A DNA stretch of 64,000 nt from Paenibacillus sp. MAHUQ-63 (GCF_028765165.1 NZ_JARADB010000004.1:496001-560000); one strand, 5' to 3'. Shown: positions 48,059-57,052, counted from the stretch's first letter. Translations and numbers: made by a program. The notes: a model not told the origin generated them from the letters alone.

Positions 48059-49177
48059 TTATCCATAACGATTCCCGTCCCATTGATAGAATGCAAGCAG
48101 CTCAAGGTCAATTTCGAGCCCAATTCCACTGCCACTGGGTAGCGTGATTTCACTATTCGTAGGATAGAGGGGCAATAATTTGGTAAAAGGGTTCTCCATG
48201 GCATCCCATTCTACGGGTTCGATGGCGTCATGCTCCATTTTACTCCAAGGTTCCACACAGGCTTGAGCCATAAGCGCATATAACCTTGACAGGGCACCAT
48301 CATAGGAATGCGGTGTTACGCGAACGCCAAAGCTTCTGGCAAGACTTAACGTATCCCTGTATCCGTCAATGCCCTTCTCATGCATAGGATCCGGCGTGAT
48401 GAAATCAAGAGCATGCTGGCAGCAAATAGGCAGATAGTCTGCTGTTGTTCCGATATTTTCTCCTCCGGCAAGGGGCGTGGACAAGCGCTGTCTTAACGCT
48501 GCGTATTCTGTGACGCGCTTAACCTCCAGTGGCTCTTCGAGCCACAGCAAATTATCCCATGAAGCAAGCAATGACTGCCAACGTAGAACGGCAATGGCAT
48601 CATAGCTTTGATTGGCATCCAATGCCAGTTCAATCTTGCCTTGCAGCACCTCTTGAACCTTAAGGATATGCTGCTGATCTTCCGATATGGATTTCCCGCC
48701 TATCTTTACTTTAATCTTGTTAAATCCTTCGTTGATTGCTTGCTCAATACCGCTCAGAGAGACCTTTTGCCAATGGCTTTCATCCGAATAGCTTTGAAAC
48801 GAAGCATATACGGGCACTTTCTCCCGAAACTTGCCTCCCCAGAGGTCACACACGGATAAATGGTTGGTCTTGGCCAGTATCTCGGTTAATGCCATGCTGA
48901 CTGCGGCAGATGAACGGGAGTGCCATTTCTTCAATGTCGACACGATGGTATTCCGATCTGCAGCACATTTGCCAATCAAATAGGGGATGATTCGTTCTTG
49001 AAAGCCTTTATGTACGGTAGGCAACCAATCGATACATTCTCCCCAACCTTCGACACCTGAGTTTGTCGTGATACGAATCAGATAACAGGTGCGATAGGTT
49101 TTCATTCCATTGGCATCCCCATACGGCTTGGGAAGGCGGTAAAAGAGTGGAAAGGTATCAATTTTACGAATTAGCAA
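48059..49177 (-). CDS. Enolase superfamily, mandelate racemase/muconate lactonizing enzyme type
   Basis: A 372-residue protein with the MR/MLE layout: N-terminal capping domain (to about 125), then the barrel with the KVKIGG Lys pair near 165, ligands Asp in LALDANQSYD, Glu in WLEEPLEV and Glu in AGGENIG, and a C-terminal His in RVTPHSYDG. The K-x-K and His-Asp set is that of acid sugar dehydratases or related racemases. TTG 49177 follows GGAGGT at eight bases. It is the third gene of a minus-strand operon behind ydaP and an SDR, so it may act on an aldonic acid. Confidence 0.86.
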   Translation of the reverse strand: MLIRKIDTFPLFYRLPKPYGDANGMKTYRTCYLIRITTNSGVEGWGECIDWLPTVHKGFQERIIPYLIGKCAADRNTIVSTLKKWHSRSSAAVSMALTEILAKTNHLSVCDLWGGKFREKVPVYASFQSYSDESHWQKVSLSGIEQAINEGFNKIKVKIGGKSISEDQQHILKVQEVLQGKIELALDANQSYDAIAVLRWQSLLASWDNLLWLEEPLEVKRVTEYAALRQRLSTPLAGGENIGTTADYLPICCQHALDFITPDPMHEKGIDGYRDTLSLARSFGVRVTPHSYDGALSRLYALMAQACVEPWSKMEHDAIEPVEWDAMENPFTKLLPLYPTNSEITLPSGSGIGLEIDLELLAFYQWDGNRYG

Positions 49178-49221
49178 TAGTACGACCTCCAGAGATTAAA
49201 TCAATGGGGAGCGTCTCCCCA

Positions 49222-50124
49222 TTATCCATTCGAAATCACGCCTCCGGTAATATGAACAAATTGGCCGGATACATAAGAGGAATCATCCGAAGCCAGATAA
49301 ACGTAGGCAGGGGCGATCTCATAGGGCTGGCCTGCACGTTTCATCGGCGTTTGTGCGCCCCAGTTTGCAACCTGATCCGGCGGGAAAGAGGCCGGAATTA
49401 GCGGTGTCCATATCGTTCCAGGGACGACGCCGTTAACGCGTATACCACTCGCGATAAGAGACTTGGATAAGGAACGTGTGAAGGCGACAATGGCTCCTTT
49501 GGTCGCCGAATAATCGATTAATTGCTCGTTCCCTTCATAGGCCGTTAAGGATGCCGCATTGATGATCGTGCTGCCCGGCTTCATATGAGGTAATACGGCT
49601 TTGGATAAATAAAAAATGGAGTAAAAATTGGTCCGGAACGTTCTCTCCATTTGCTCGGAAGTGATATGTTCCAAGCTGATCTGGACATGCTGCTCCGCAG
49701 CGTTGTTAACGAGTATATCCAGCCTGCCGAATTTCGCTATCGTTTCGGTCACGATTTGCTTGCAAAACGCCTCGTTACCGATATCTCCAGCCATGGTCAC
49801 ACATTGGCGGTCATATTGTTCCACATATTGCTTCGTTTCCTCCGCATCTGAATGCTCGTTCAGATAGACGATCACGATATCGGCGCCTTCCTTGGCATAA
49901 GCACAGGCAATGGCCCGCCCTTGTCCGCTATCCCCTCCGGTAATAATGGCCACTTTATCCTTCAGCTTGCCGCTGCCTGTGTAGTCAGGATTATCAAATA
50001 CGGGGCGCGGGTTCATCCGTGATTCAATACCGGGCTGCTGCTCCTGGTGCTGTGCTTGGTATGGAGGCAGTGGTTTCATCGGTGAAAGTAAACCACTCGA
50101 ATTATGCGTTGTGTTCGATGTCAT
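49222..50124 (-). CDS. SDR family oxidoreductase (GS39/YdaD-like)
   Basis: A 300-residue SDR with a distinctive N-terminal extension (SSGLLSPMKPLPPYQAQHQEQQPGIESRMNPRP) before TGGDSGQG, the form seen in B. subtilis general stress protein 39 (YdaD) and YhdF. NNAA, INAASLTAYEG and YSATK complete the active site. The extension is thought to mediate tetramerisation. It follows ydaP by 12 bases and precedes the MR/MLE gene by 44, forming a small operon. Substrate unknown. Confidence 0.88.
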   Translation of the reverse strand: MTSNTTHNSSGLLSPMKPLPPYQAQHQEQQPGIESRMNPRPVFDNPDYTGSGKLKDKVAIITGGDSGQGRAIACAYAKEGADIVIVYLNEHSDAEETKQYVEQYDRQCVTMAGDIGNEAFCKQIVTETIAKFGRLDILVNNAAEQHVQISLEHITSEQMERTFRTNFYSIFYLSKAVLPHMKPGSTIINAASLTAYEGNEQLIDYSATKGAIVAFTRSLSKSLIASGIRVNGVVPGTIWTPLIPASFPPDQVANWGAQTPMKRAGQPYEIAPAYVYLASDDSSYVSGQFVHITGGVISNG

Positions 50125-50136
50125 AGGTTGCTCTCC

Positions 50137-51801
50137 TCATGATGGTTGTTTGGGGAATTCCGGGAACGGAATCCGGCCGATCTTAACATCAAGCAATACG
50201 GGTTTACTGCTTGACCGCGATTGCAGAAAGGCTTCATTGAACTCATCAGAGTTCCTAATTGTGTAGCCATCCCAACCGCAAGCTTCCGCCACCCTAGCAA
50301 AGTCAGGATTGGTCAATTCGGTTCCTTCAGGCTGCAAACCTTTCAAGAACATTTTATCCCGCTCCATTTGCAGAGTACCGTTATTATAAACAACAACGGT
50401 TATTGCCAGCTGATATTGTGCAGCGGTAATCAAGTCAGCCATAACCATGCCTAGACCGCCGTCTCCTGTGATGCAGATGACTTGTTTATCCGGGGAGCAT
50501 AGTTTGGCGGACATGGCTGCAGGCAGACCGAAGCCCATGGTACGCCATCTGCTCGAGAGCAGAACCCTTTGATGTCCAGGCCGGAAATTCCTTAGAAACC
50601 AGAGTGTTGCATCGCCCTCATCCAAAGCTACAATCGCATCATCGTCCAGATGCTGCTCCATCAGGTGAATGACGTTTGCAGGGTGAAGCGGAGAGGAGGA
50701 TTGATTGCGTTCCTTGTCGGTTTGCTCGGACCATCGCTGTTTGCCTGCCCGAACCTGGTCAAGCCAAGCTTGATTGGGCAGATGTCCTTGTAAACCTGCT
50801 ATCAGCTGCGGCATGATCTTCGCGGGATCTCCGATACACCCGATATCAACGGGAACGGCGATACCGATGTCATCTTGATGCTTGGCGATTTGGATCACTT
50901 GCGCAGTGTGAGGAACATCACCATCCGGCCACCAAGAGGATTCGATCACAAGTATAACATCCGCCTTTTGAAACAAATGGGTGAGGGAGGGGTTCCCGCC
51001 TTCGCCTAGCCAGCCTAACAACCATGGGTTGTTGTCCGGGATGGCGCCTGTGGCCCCATAGCTTAAGGCGATACCGCAGCCCCATATTTCCGCAAAAGTC
51101 TGAATCGATGTTTGAGCGGCCTGGGCCGCATCGCCTACCAGAATCATAGGCTGCTTCGCAGTGCTTATGAGAGACAGGATCTGCTGTACAGTCTCCGTAC
51201 CGGGTAAAAGGGTAGGATTAGACGGACGTTCAAACGGCTGCGCAGTAGTAGCCATCGCGAATAGATCCGCAGGAATGGATAAGTGTGATACCGTTCGATG
51301 CAAGCAAGATGTGAGTACGGCTTGTTTCAAGGCGTCGATGACCGCGTCCGGATGAACGATGAGTTGACTATAGGGAGCTAGGGCATCTGCCAATACCTGC
51401 TGATTGATATATTGCTTATAGAATGTCCCGATTTTGCGAAGCGGTGCTTGTCCGCTAATGGCTAGCACAGGGGCTTTATCCAAGTAGGCGTCGCCTAAGC
51501 CATTGAGAAGATTGGCCAGCCCTGGACCCATCTGTGAGATACAGACACCCAGCCGTCCTGTTAGCTTGGCCTCGGCAGAAGCCATTAAGGAGGCGACGGA
51601 TTCGTGTCTAACCGCGATGAACGAAATCGTTTTATGCTTAGCTATAGCATCCATGAGTCCGAAAATGGCATCGCCCACGACGCCATAAATCCGTTCAACG
51701 CCTAAGATACTGAGCTGCTCAAGGATCAACTCAGCAACCGTGTAAGGCTGCTGCGTCGGAGTCACCCTTTTTGATGAATGGTTATCTGCAGTCGTTAACA
51801 T
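50137..51801 (-). CDS. ydaP: Thiamine-diphosphate-dependent pyruvate oxidase-like enzyme
   Basis: A 554-residue TPP enzyme with the POX/AHAS fold: GVVGDAIFGLMDAI with the conserved Glu of the catalytic domain (RHESVASLMASAEAKL), and the TPP motif GDGGLGMVMADLITAAQYQLAITVVVYNN. It closely resembles YdaP of B. subtilis, a pyruvate oxidase of the general stress set. I use ATG 51801; a longer frame to 51894 lacks a site and overlaps the divergent promoter region. The AAGGAG site is 13 bases away, so the start is moderately sure. First gene of a minus-strand operon. Confidence 0.87.
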   Translation of the reverse strand: MLTTADNHSSKRVTPTQQPYTVAELILEQLSILGVERIYGVVGDAIFGLMDAIAKHKTISFIAVRHESVASLMASAEAKLTGRLGVCISQMGPGLANLLNGLGDAYLDKAPVLAISGQAPLRKIGTFYKQYINQQVLADALAPYSQLIVHPDAVIDALKQAVLTSCLHRTVSHLSIPADLFAMATTAQPFERPSNPTLLPGTETVQQILSLISTAKQPMILVGDAAQAAQTSIQTFAEIWGCGIALSYGATGAIPDNNPWLLGWLGEGGNPSLTHLFQKADVILVIESSWWPDGDVPHTAQVIQIAKHQDDIGIAVPVDIGCIGDPAKIMPQLIAGLQGHLPNQAWLDQVRAGKQRWSEQTDKERNQSSSPLHPANVIHLMEQHLDDDAIVALDEGDATLWFLRNFRPGHQRVLLSSRWRTMGFGLPAAMSAKLCSPDKQVICITGDGGLGMVMADLITAAQYQLAITVVVYNNGTLQMERDKMFLKGLQPEGTELTNPDFARVAEACGWDGYTIRNSDEFNEAFLQSRSSSKPVLLDVKIGRIPFPEFPKQPS

Positions 51802-51826
51802 CGATATTTTTGAACTCCTTGTCTCA

Positions 51827-51848
51827 TTTCCACCTAGTATGTGCGTAT
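51827..51848 (-). promoter_or_regulatory. CATACTA box upstream of ydaP
   Basis: On the minus strand the bases around 51842-51836 read CATACTA, the sigma-F/G -10 pattern. A matching -35 (CAAATA, 17 bases up) is weak. Confidence 0.25.
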
Positions 51849-51918
51849 ATGCAGAATATATTTGGTAACTCGAGGAAATAATTTGAAACGACAATACTGC
51901 GAAGAAAGAGGGGTTACG

Positions 51919-52317
51919 ATGAATTGGTCAGCATGGTCACTCGACAGAGTGTTAATCTTGTTTGTCAGTTTGGCTTTTCTCGTGATTGGTATTCAAGTTA
52001 CGATGTTTCATTATCGGCAAAATTTCACCCATAAAGCGATGTGGGTACCCGTCATTTCTTCACCGATTTTCCTGATAACGGGTCTGGTGTTAGCCTGGTA
52101 TAACGCTGCTTGGCTGCACAACTTGTTTATGGTTCTCATGTGGTTCGGTACGGTAGCCGGTTTGATTGGATTCTATTTCCACTTCAGAGGGGTAGGCATT
52201 CGAGTTGGCGGATGGGCTTTACGCAACTTTCTCATCGGACCGCCGGTCACACTGCCGTTAATGTTCTCGGCGCTCAGTGTTCTCGGCTTGATCGCGATGT
52301 ACTGGAAAGTTTGGTGA
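51919..52317 (+). CDS. Four-helix membrane protein of the GMC operon
   Basis: A 132-residue membrane protein with four helices. Histidines lie at the membrane faces (TMFHYRQNFTHK, WLHNLF, FYFHFRGVG), enough to hold a heme, though no family signature proves it. I start at ATG 51919 after AGAGGGG; the frame extends upstream to 51841 without a site. It heads an operon with the gluconate dehydrogenase subunit 3-like gene (gap 4) and the GMC gene, so it may anchor the complex or accept its electrons. Confidence 0.7.
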   Translation: MNWSAWSLDRVLILFVSLAFLVIGIQVTMFHYRQNFTHKAMWVPVISSPIFLITGLVLAWYNAAWLHNLFMVLMWFGTVAGLIGFYFHFRGVGIRVGGWALRNFLIGPPVTLPLMFSALSVLGLIAMYWKVW

Positions 52318-52321
52318 TCTC

Positions 52322-52918
52322 ATGACCCAAATTGGCCACTATCCTTCTTTCGATGTCATGGACGAACAGGATGCGTGGGACGATCATACGCAATCTATCG
52401 TAACCTCGCGGCTGAATTCGGAGATCACCTTTCATTTTCTAACCGAACCGGAAACGAAGTTACTCCGACGAATCTGTTCGATCCTGGTCAATGATCAGAG
52501 AGCCGACGTATTGGATTATATTTTGGTTCATATTGATCAGACCCTTCATCAATCGCCGGGAGAAAGTCAGAGAAAAGTCGGCGTACCCCATGCCTCCGAG
52601 TTAGTCAGGTCAGGTCTTGGCGCCATTGAGCAAGGGGCACGCCTGACATACGATGCTGCTTATACCGAACTGGATACCCAAGAGCAAATACAATATTTAC
52701 AATCGATAAGCGCGTCTATGGCCGAACCTCAACATATTTGGAGCCCTATACCGCAGAAAGAACTATTCAAGAAGCTGATGAATTTGACAATAGAATCCTA
52801 TTGCTCGCATCCGAATGTATGGTCGGAGATCGGTTATGCAGGCCCGGCTTATCCGCGAGGATATGTACGAACGGAGATAGGTCAATTGGATCCTTGGGAG
52901 GCGAAACCACAACGATGA
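52322..52918 (+). CDS. Gluconate 2-dehydrogenase subunit 3 family protein
   Basis: A 198-residue protein: FHFLTEPETKLLRRICSILVNDQ and SEVRSGL-type helices through RLTYDAAYTELDTQEQIQYLQSI and the C-terminal YAGPAYPRGYV match the gamma subunit of FAD-dependent gluconate or glucose dehydrogenases, which helps fold or export the GMC subunit. No Tat signal is visible, unlike many family members. Its stop overlaps the GMC start (ATGA at 52915). Confidence 0.85.
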   Translation: MTQIGHYPSFDVMDEQDAWDDHTQSIVTSRLNSEITFHFLTEPETKLLRRICSILVNDQRADVLDYILVHIDQTLHQSPGESQRKVGVPHASELVRSGLGAIEQGARLTYDAAYTELDTQEQIQYLQSISASMAEPQHIWSPIPQKELFKKLMNLTIESYCSHPNVWSEIGYAGPAYPRGYVRTEIGQLDPWEAKPQR

Positions 52919-54489
52919 TAGAACGCAGATACGAAGGTGAAGAAGTAGATGTGGTAATCGTAGGGGCCGGGGCGGCGGGCGGCGTGCTGGCCAAAGAATT
53001 AAGCGAAGCCGGCATGCGTGTTGTCGTCTTAGACGCGGGACCCTTCCGGGATCCGCAGAAAGATTTCGCCAGCGATGAGCTCTCTATGAAGAATCTGGGT
53101 TGGCAGGACACCCGAATTGTAGATGGGAATGACCCCTTGCAGATGGGACACAATAACTCGGGGCGCGGGATCGGCGGCGGCACCGTCCACTTTACAGCTG
53201 TCTTCTTGCGGTTTCACCAATCGGACTTCAAGGTCAAATCCATGGATGGCGTTGGGGACGATTGGCCGATCGATTATACGGACTTGGAACCGTATTACAC
53301 CAGAATTGAAAAAGAAATTGCCGTATCCGGTCCGAAGCACTTTCCTTGGGGGGAGTATCACGGACCCTACCCTTACCCGGAAAGGGAGCCGCTTAGCCCG
53401 AACGCTTATATGTTCATGAAAGGCTGTGAGAAGCTCGGCATTCGTTCGTCGGTTCCGCCGCTTGCGATCCTCTCCGCACCGTTCGAAGGCCGCCCTCCGT
53501 GCATTAATCGAGGGTTTTGCAATCAAGGATGTATGCCGGACGCCAAATTCAGCACGTTGATCGTTCATATTCCCAAAGCGATCAAAGCCGGAGCAGAAGT
53601 GCTGGCCGATTGTATGGTCACGCAAGTACTGATGGGGAAGGATGGCAAAGCCAAAGGAGTCACCTTCGTTCACGATGGGAAAACGTATGAACAAAGAGCA
53701 AAGCTGGTTATACTATCGGCTTTTGTCGTCGAGACGCCTCGCCTGCTTCTCCATTCTGCGAATGCCCAATTTGCAGATGGATTAGCCAACAGCAGCGGCA
53801 TGGTAGGGAAATCCATTATGGTGCACAGCAGTCAGGACGTCTATGCCAAATTCGATCAAGAAATCAGGCTATACAAAGGGACTCCCGTTTTGGCAACCAC
53901 CCAAGACTTTTACCGCACCGACCCTCATAACAATTTCGTCCGTGGTTATACCCTGCATGCGCACGGAGCAAGACCCGTTGCTTTCGCCAGCGGAATTGCT
54001 AAGGCCAAGGGAGGGCCGATTTGGGGGGAAAGATTCAGGGAGACATTGCTCGATTACAATTACTATGGTCGAGTTACTCTGGTTGGCGAAGTTCTGCCAA
54101 ATGCAGCGAACCGGGTGACTTTAGCGGACGAAAAAGATGAGTACGGATTGCCAAGAGCCAAAGTGACATTTAGTTACGGCGATAATGATACCAAACTCAT
54201 TGATCATGCGGTCAGTAACATGAGCGCAATTCTTGAGGCCGCCGGCGGCACAGTGGAATTCGTCATTCCAGATACCGCTCATATGATGGGAGGGTGTCGG
54301 ATGGGGAACGATCCACAGTCATCTGTTGTGAATTCATATGGACAAACGCATGATATTCCTAATCTTTTCGTCTGCGATGCGAGTATTTTCGTCACCTCGG
54401 GCGCCGGCAACCCAACGAATACGGTCATGTCATTGGCGCTAAGGACGGCCGATTATATCAAAGAGAAAGCGAAGAAACTCGAATGGTAA
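52915..54489 (+). CDS. GMC family FAD oxidoreductase (gluconate 2-dehydrogenase alpha-like)
   Basis: A 524-residue flavoprotein: FAD motif VIVGAGAAGGVLAKELSEAG at residues 14-33, a cysteine-rich NRGFCNQGCMPDAKFST segment, MMGGCRMGNDP with the catalytic His region, and the FAD-binding end DASIFVTSGAGNPTNTVMSLALRTA. This is the pattern of the large subunit of gluconate/sorbitol-type dehydrogenases, which oxidise a sugar or sugar acid. I start at ATG 52915 in the ATGA overlap; a longer frame from 52738 lies inside the previous gene. It has no Tat signal, so activity in the cytoplasm on the membrane is likely. Substrate unknown. Confidence 0.88.
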   Translation: MIERRYEGEEVDVVIVGAGAAGGVLAKELSEAGMRVVVLDAGPFRDPQKDFASDELSMKNLGWQDTRIVDGNDPLQMGHNNSGRGIGGGTVHFTAVFLRFHQSDFKVKSMDGVGDDWPIDYTDLEPYYTRIEKEIAVSGPKHFPWGEYHGPYPYPEREPLSPNAYMFMKGCEKLGIRSSVPPLAILSAPFEGRPPCINRGFCNQGCMPDAKFSTLIVHIPKAIKAGAEVLADCMVTQVLMGKDGKAKGVTFVHDGKTYEQRAKLVILSAFVVETPRLLLHSANAQFADGLANSSGMVGKSIMVHSSQDVYAKFDQEIRLYKGTPVLATTQDFYRTDPHNNFVRGYTLHAHGARPVAFASGIAKAKGGPIWGERFRETLLDYNYYGRVTLVGEVLPNAANRVTLADEKDEYGLPRAKVTFSYGDNDTKLIDHAVSNMSAILEAAGGTVEFVIPDTAHMMGGCRMGNDPQSSVVNSYGQTHDIPNLFVCDASIFVTSGAGNPTNTVMSLALRTADYIKEKAKKLEW

Positions 54490-54490
54490 G

Positions 54491-54513
54491 GGCCGGTTTA
54501 ACCGGCCTTTTTG
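54491..54513 (+). terminator. Terminator of the GMC operon
   Basis: GGCCGGT and ACCGGCC pair across TTA, then five T. Confidence 0.85.
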
Positions 54514-54986
54514 CGTTGCTTCACATATTCCTGATAAGCAAAATCATCTGCGCGCTGTTCTACATCAAGATTGCGGTAGTTCGTTGCTTGCTGAACAGCA
54601 GCTTTCAGTGCGGCTTGATAAGTGCCGAGGTTCTTCTTGTGATGTTTCTGCAAATAATCTAAAGTATCGAGAAGATGAAAAAATTCATGATAGAGAATAA
54701 AATAGGGCAGGTCATTCTTCTTAATCGAGTATCGGGATATCACAAGCCTTTCATCGGAGCTCAAATATCGGTCATAGGAAATATGAATAAAGAGGGTGGC
54801 TCTTCTACATTGACGGTCAACCAAGACCGAACCGCCATAAAATGGCCCTGAGGTAACATGTAACTGGCAGGGGATAGCAGGAGAATACCGCCGTGATAGG
54901 ATTTGTATTTGACGGTGCAGCCGTTTCTTCCAAATGCAAACTCTGAGTTTCCTCCATTTATAACTGTGAAATAACTTTCTAAGCAT
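54498..54986 (-). CDS. Putative zinc metalloprotease-like protein with HExxH motif
   Basis: A 162-residue protein that I cannot assign to a named family. HEFFH at residues 100-104 and ERADDF near 143-148 form the HExxH...E-x-x-A-D pattern of small gluzincin-type peptidases. An N-terminal basic stretch (YKWRKLRVCIWKKRLHRQ) precedes a mixed alpha-beta region. I start at ATG 54986, right after AGGAGGG; the longer frame to 55037 is less likely. The ribosome site lies in a hairpin (54993-55023), which may control translation. It converges with the GMC operon. Confidence 0.6.
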   Translation of the reverse strand: MLRKLFHSYKWRKLRVCIWKKRLHRQIQILSRRYSPAIPCQLHVTSGPFYGGSVLVDRQCRRATLFIHISYDRYLSSDERLVISRYSIKKNDLPYFILYHEFFHLLDTLDYLQKHHKKNLGTYQAALKAAVQQATNYRNLDVEQRADDFAYQEYVKQRKKAG

Positions 54987-54992
54987 CGAAAT

Positions 54993-55023
54993 CCCTCCTA
55001 CTAAGTTCACCTTAGAGGGAGGG
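54993..55023 (-). promoter_or_regulatory. Hairpin that masks the ribosome site of the HExxH gene
   Basis: In the minus-strand transcript CCCTCC and CTAAG pair with CTTAG and GGAGGG, the latter being the ribosome site of the 54986 start. A short loop (GTGAA) closes it. Confidence 0.5.
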
Positions 55024-55221
55024 GCATTTTTTTTCAATATGGAAAAAAAGGAAGATAGCTCAACAAGGGTCGAATCCTGTCAAGTTGGGTGAAAGCGATA
55101 TGAAGAGCCCTCCAAGCGTTCATATAAGCTTTAGCTGCGCCAAATCTCCTGTTTACATTCAAAGCTTATGGTGGTAATGAATATCAGACATCATCATGGA
55201 TGGAAATGGAGTGTGGTGGGC

Positions 55222-56304
55222 GTGAAAACAAGTTTTTTGAGATGGGGATTATCACTAGCTTTATTCACAGTACCTTTCAGTGCGCAGGGTGAGGAGAAGC
55301 CGCAACTATCTTTCCCCGTTATTAGCGATATTCATGTGCAGTCTTGGGACGAGCAGTCCCAACATAAGTTCGCTGCTGCTCTGCGTGACTTAAACGAGTT
55401 GAATCCGAATTCCGATCTCCTCGTCATCAACGGGGATTTAACAAACGGAATGTCATCTGACTATGACAAATTAGATGAATTGCTGAAGGCGAATCCGCAT
55501 CCGAAGAACCTTGCGCTGACGATTGGGAATCATGAATTTTATCAAGCTTGGTACGACGCCAATGATGCTTGGAATGCCGATACATTTCCGAACAAGGAAA
55601 CGGAGCAAGCATCGATACACCGATTCTTGCAGCTTACCGGTGAACAACAAGTCTACTATGACCGGAACATGAAGGGGTACCATTTTATTTTTCTTGGTTC
55701 GGAGCAGTATCGTCAATCCAATGAGGCTAACTTGGAAGATGCCTACCTATCGCCTAAGCAGCTGGACTGGTTGAGAACGAAGCTGAAGGAAGATGTTGAT
55801 GCGGCGAAGCCCGTCTTCGTGTTTTTGCATCAACCCTTGCCCTATAGTGTGGCAGGCACGCATTTCTGCTGTACGAATAATAGAGCGGTCGTTCAACATG
55901 AGGAATTGAAACGAATATTGTCGGATTACCCGCAGGTGATTTTCTTTTCCGGGCACACCCATTGGGAGTTGAAGCTGAAGGATACGCTTGTGCGGGACCC
56001 GTTCACGATGGTCAATTCATCTTCCGTGCATCAGCCCTGGACAGACGATGGCCACGGCGGTGAAACGGCACTGGGGCCCAACGAAAGCGAGGGACTGTAT
56101 GTAGAGGTATATAAGGATAAGATACTGATTAAAGGACGTGACTTTTACCGGCATCATTGGATTCAAGAAGCGCAATTCACCGTAGCATTGGGGGAGAATG
56201 ACGAAAAACCGGAACGGTTTCACCATGTGGAAAGGTCACCGCTATCTGAGCTAATTCGTTGGGTAGCCGCAGCTGCGCAAGGTTGGTTAAGGGATGATCT
56301 TTGA
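55222..56304 (+). CDS. Secreted metallophosphoesterase
   Basis: A calcineurin-like phosphoesterase of about 360 residues with all metal motifs: SDIHVQS, VINGDLTNG, TIGNHEF, FLHQPLP and FSGHTHWE. I choose GTG 55222 because it gives a clean signal peptide (MKTSFLRWGLSLALFTVPFSAQG) with GGAG nine bases before; the ATG 55168 adds 18 residues that do not look like a signal and lacks a site. It should act outside the cytoplasmic membrane. Activity may be on phosphodiesters, nucleotides or wall polymers; none can be chosen. Monocistronic. Confidence 0.85.
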   Translation: MKTSFLRWGLSLALFTVPFSAQGEEKPQLSFPVISDIHVQSWDEQSQHKFAAALRDLNELNPNSDLLVINGDLTNGMSSDYDKLDELLKANPHPKNLALTIGNHEFYQAWYDANDAWNADTFPNKETEQASIHRFLQLTGEQQVYYDRNMKGYHFIFLGSEQYRQSNEANLEDAYLSPKQLDWLRTKLKEDVDAAKPVFVFLHQPLPYSVAGTHFCCTNNRAVVQHEELKRILSDYPQVIFFSGHTHWELKLKDTLVRDPFTMVNSSSVHQPWTDDGHGGETALGPNESEGLYVEVYKDKILIKGRDFYRHHWIQEAQFTVALGENDEKPERFHHVERSPLSELIRWVAAAAQGWLRDDL

Positions 56305-56378
56305 ATTGATTTTAAATCAGATCACACGATATAATTTTCATTAGGAAGGTTGGGGGGATTGGGGAGGAGAGGATACGG

Positions 56379-56894
56379 ATGTTGAAGGAGTCTTCGGCTA
56401 TCATCGAGCAATACATACGAAATCTGGACAACTATTCAATCGAGCAGCTGCGATTTAAAAGTGAAGAAAACGTATGGTCGCTCGGGCAAATGTATATCCA
56501 CGTGATCGAAGTGGCGAAAGAGTACATCGGGCATATGGAAACATGCACCAAGGCAGCACACGAAGAGACTGCAGGCAAGACGGAAGACGGAACGAAGGCG
56601 CTTGCCGAAAAAGAGTGGCCCAATATCCCTGTGAAACTTGAGGAACCGCCCAACGCGACAAGAAACCCCGAGAGTAAGGAAGAAATCATCGCTGGCCTAG
56701 AGCAGGTTCGAGAGAAGCTGACCTACTGGGCGGGGCGTGTAGATGAGGCAAATCCGGCTTGCAAGGTGCGCCATGGTTGGTTTGGTTGGCTTCATGCGCG
56801 TGAATGGTTTGAGATGGTTAGCATGCACAGCAGACACCATTTGCGCCAGAAGGCGATCCTGGACGTGAAACTGGCGGAGGCGGGCATAAGATAG
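56379..56894 (+). CDS. DinB family protein
   Basis: A 171-residue helical protein of the DinB/DUF664 superfamily: SEENVWSLGQMYIHVIEVAKEYI with His near residue 41, and HAREWFEMVSMHSRHHLRQKAIL with two more ligand histidines near 140-155. GAGGAGA precedes ATG 56379. It is unlike the two other DinB genes in this window in the middle part and is probably an independent copy. Function unknown. Confidence 0.8.
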   Translation: MLKESSAIIEQYIRNLDNYSIEQLRFKSEENVWSLGQMYIHVIEVAKEYIGHMETCTKAAHEETAGKTEDGTKALAEKEWPNIPVKLEEPPNATRNPESKEEIIAGLEQVREKLTYWAGRVDEANPACKVRHGWFGWLHAREWFEMVSMHSRHHLRQKAILDVKLAEAGIR

Positions 56895-56933
56895 CCGGGT
56901 TTCGAAATTTTTTGCTCTTTTCGAGTAGGCGAG

Positions 56934-56972
56934 AAGCTGGCATCGTTCTAATCGGTGTCAGCTTTTTTTTGG
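56934..56972 (+). terminator. Terminator after the DinB gene
   Basis: AAGCTGGCATCG pairs with CGGTGTCAGCTT (G-U pairs) and is followed by eight T. Confidence 0.8.
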
Positions 56973-57052
56973 CCCGTTATAGCTTAGGTGAGAATTGAAG
57001 GTTTCATACCATAACAATGAGCGATTCCCCCCATAGATAATGGACATACCCA

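Noticed and set aside
53029-53694. 221-codon minus-strand frame opposite the GMC gene
   Set aside because: It lies wholly inside a gene with conserved FAD and catalytic motifs.
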